Source: an uncultured Helicobacteraceae bacterium
GTDB lineage: Bacteria > Campylobacterota > Campylobacteria > Campylobacterales > UBA6016
Direction: 5' to 3'
Length of the DNA stretch: 5,877 bases
Assembly: GCA_937973585.1 (NCBI GenBank)
Contig: CALJKN010000065.1
Location: forward strand, 1-5,877
Shown: positions 5,778-5,877 of the stretch, one piece after another
Numbering within the stretch: position 1 is the stretch's first letter
Layout of the letters: the number at the start of each line of letters is the position of its first letter
Translations under genes and position numbers: made by a program
The notes under the pieces: generated by a model
Database searches by the model: none
What the model saw: only the letters and a program-made list of their open reading frames with translations
Told to the model about the DNA's origin: nothing

Positions 5778-5877
5778 ATGATTAACATACCGAGAATCAA
5801 AGATATAGACCTCTATCCGGTATCCGTCGAGGGGCTGGACGGACTACTATCGGCAAAATACGGTGTTTTGGCATGTG
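5778..5877 (+). CDS. gspE: N-terminus of a probable GspE secretion ATPase (partial)
   Basis: An ATG 13 bases after the gspD stop opens a frame of 33 codons that runs off the window: MINIPRIKDIDLYPVSVEGL and onward, ending AKYGVLAC. No Walker or other catalytic motif is reached. The call rests mainly on position after gspD, where gspE is usual. It also rests on the weak resemblance of the end (leucine-rich helix followed by a YGVL strand) to the N-terminal domain of GspE/PilB ATPases, which reads like P..LA..yGVL. The ribosome site is weak (AAAGC about 8 bases upstream). If this is GspE, its N-terminal domain would dock on the cytoplasmic part of the GspL-like protein encoded at 1241-2263. Confidence 0.55.
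   Translation, partial: MINIPRIKDIDLYPVSVEGLDGLLSAKYGVLAC

Noticed and set aside
1..5877. CRISPR array, tRNA, rRNA, insertion sequence or attachment site
   Set aside because: No spaced direct repeats, no cloverleaf or rRNA-like sequence, no transposase or terminal inverted repeats were seen on reading through both strands.

Overview
The window is AT-rich and contains two blocks that do not look as if they belong together. Positions about 1-260 hold the 5' part of a minus-strand gene. Its codon use and protein style resemble Clostridia/Lachnospiraceae (CAG and AAG are common), and it reads into a P-loop (TSAVGGVG) of the ParA/MinD/TadZ type at the window edge. From about 260 onward every gene is on the plus strand, strongly prefers AAA over AAG, and looks like Campylobacterota (Campylobacter-like). 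That assignment is an impression from protein style and codon use; no search was run.

The plus-strand block is a compact type II secretion system (T2SS) operon, or a closely related competence/DNA-uptake operon of the kind called Cts in Campylobacter. In order it holds: the probable tail of an upstream gene (ends 309), a GspK-like minor pseudopilin (328-1248), a GspL-like protein (1241-2263), a short GspM-like protein (2260-2670), an unrecognised single-pass membrane protein in the position where GspN might be expected (2667-3206), a GspC with HR and PDZ domains (3190-3948), the GspD secretin (3935-5764), and the first 33 codons of a probable GspE ATPase (5778 to the end). Five consecutive junctions overlap, by 8, 4, 4, 17 and 14 bases, and only gspD-gspE has a gap (13 bases). 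There is no internal terminator or convincing promoter, so this is read as one translationally coupled transcript.

Inferred workings: GspK sits at the tip of the pseudopilus. The GspL- and GspM-like proteins and the unknown protein form the inner-membrane platform. GspC bridges platform and secretin through its HR domain. GspD forms the outer-membrane channel, and GspE, bound to the GspL cytoplasmic domain, would power the machine. GspF, GspG and the other pseudopilins are not in the window. GspC and GspD are secure, GspK and GspL good, GspM moderate, and the 2667-3206 protein is open.

The most important thing to check is the junction near 245-270. It may be an assembly chimera between two organisms from one community, or a real recombination or transfer boundary that cut both the clostridial-like gene and the gene upstream of gspK.
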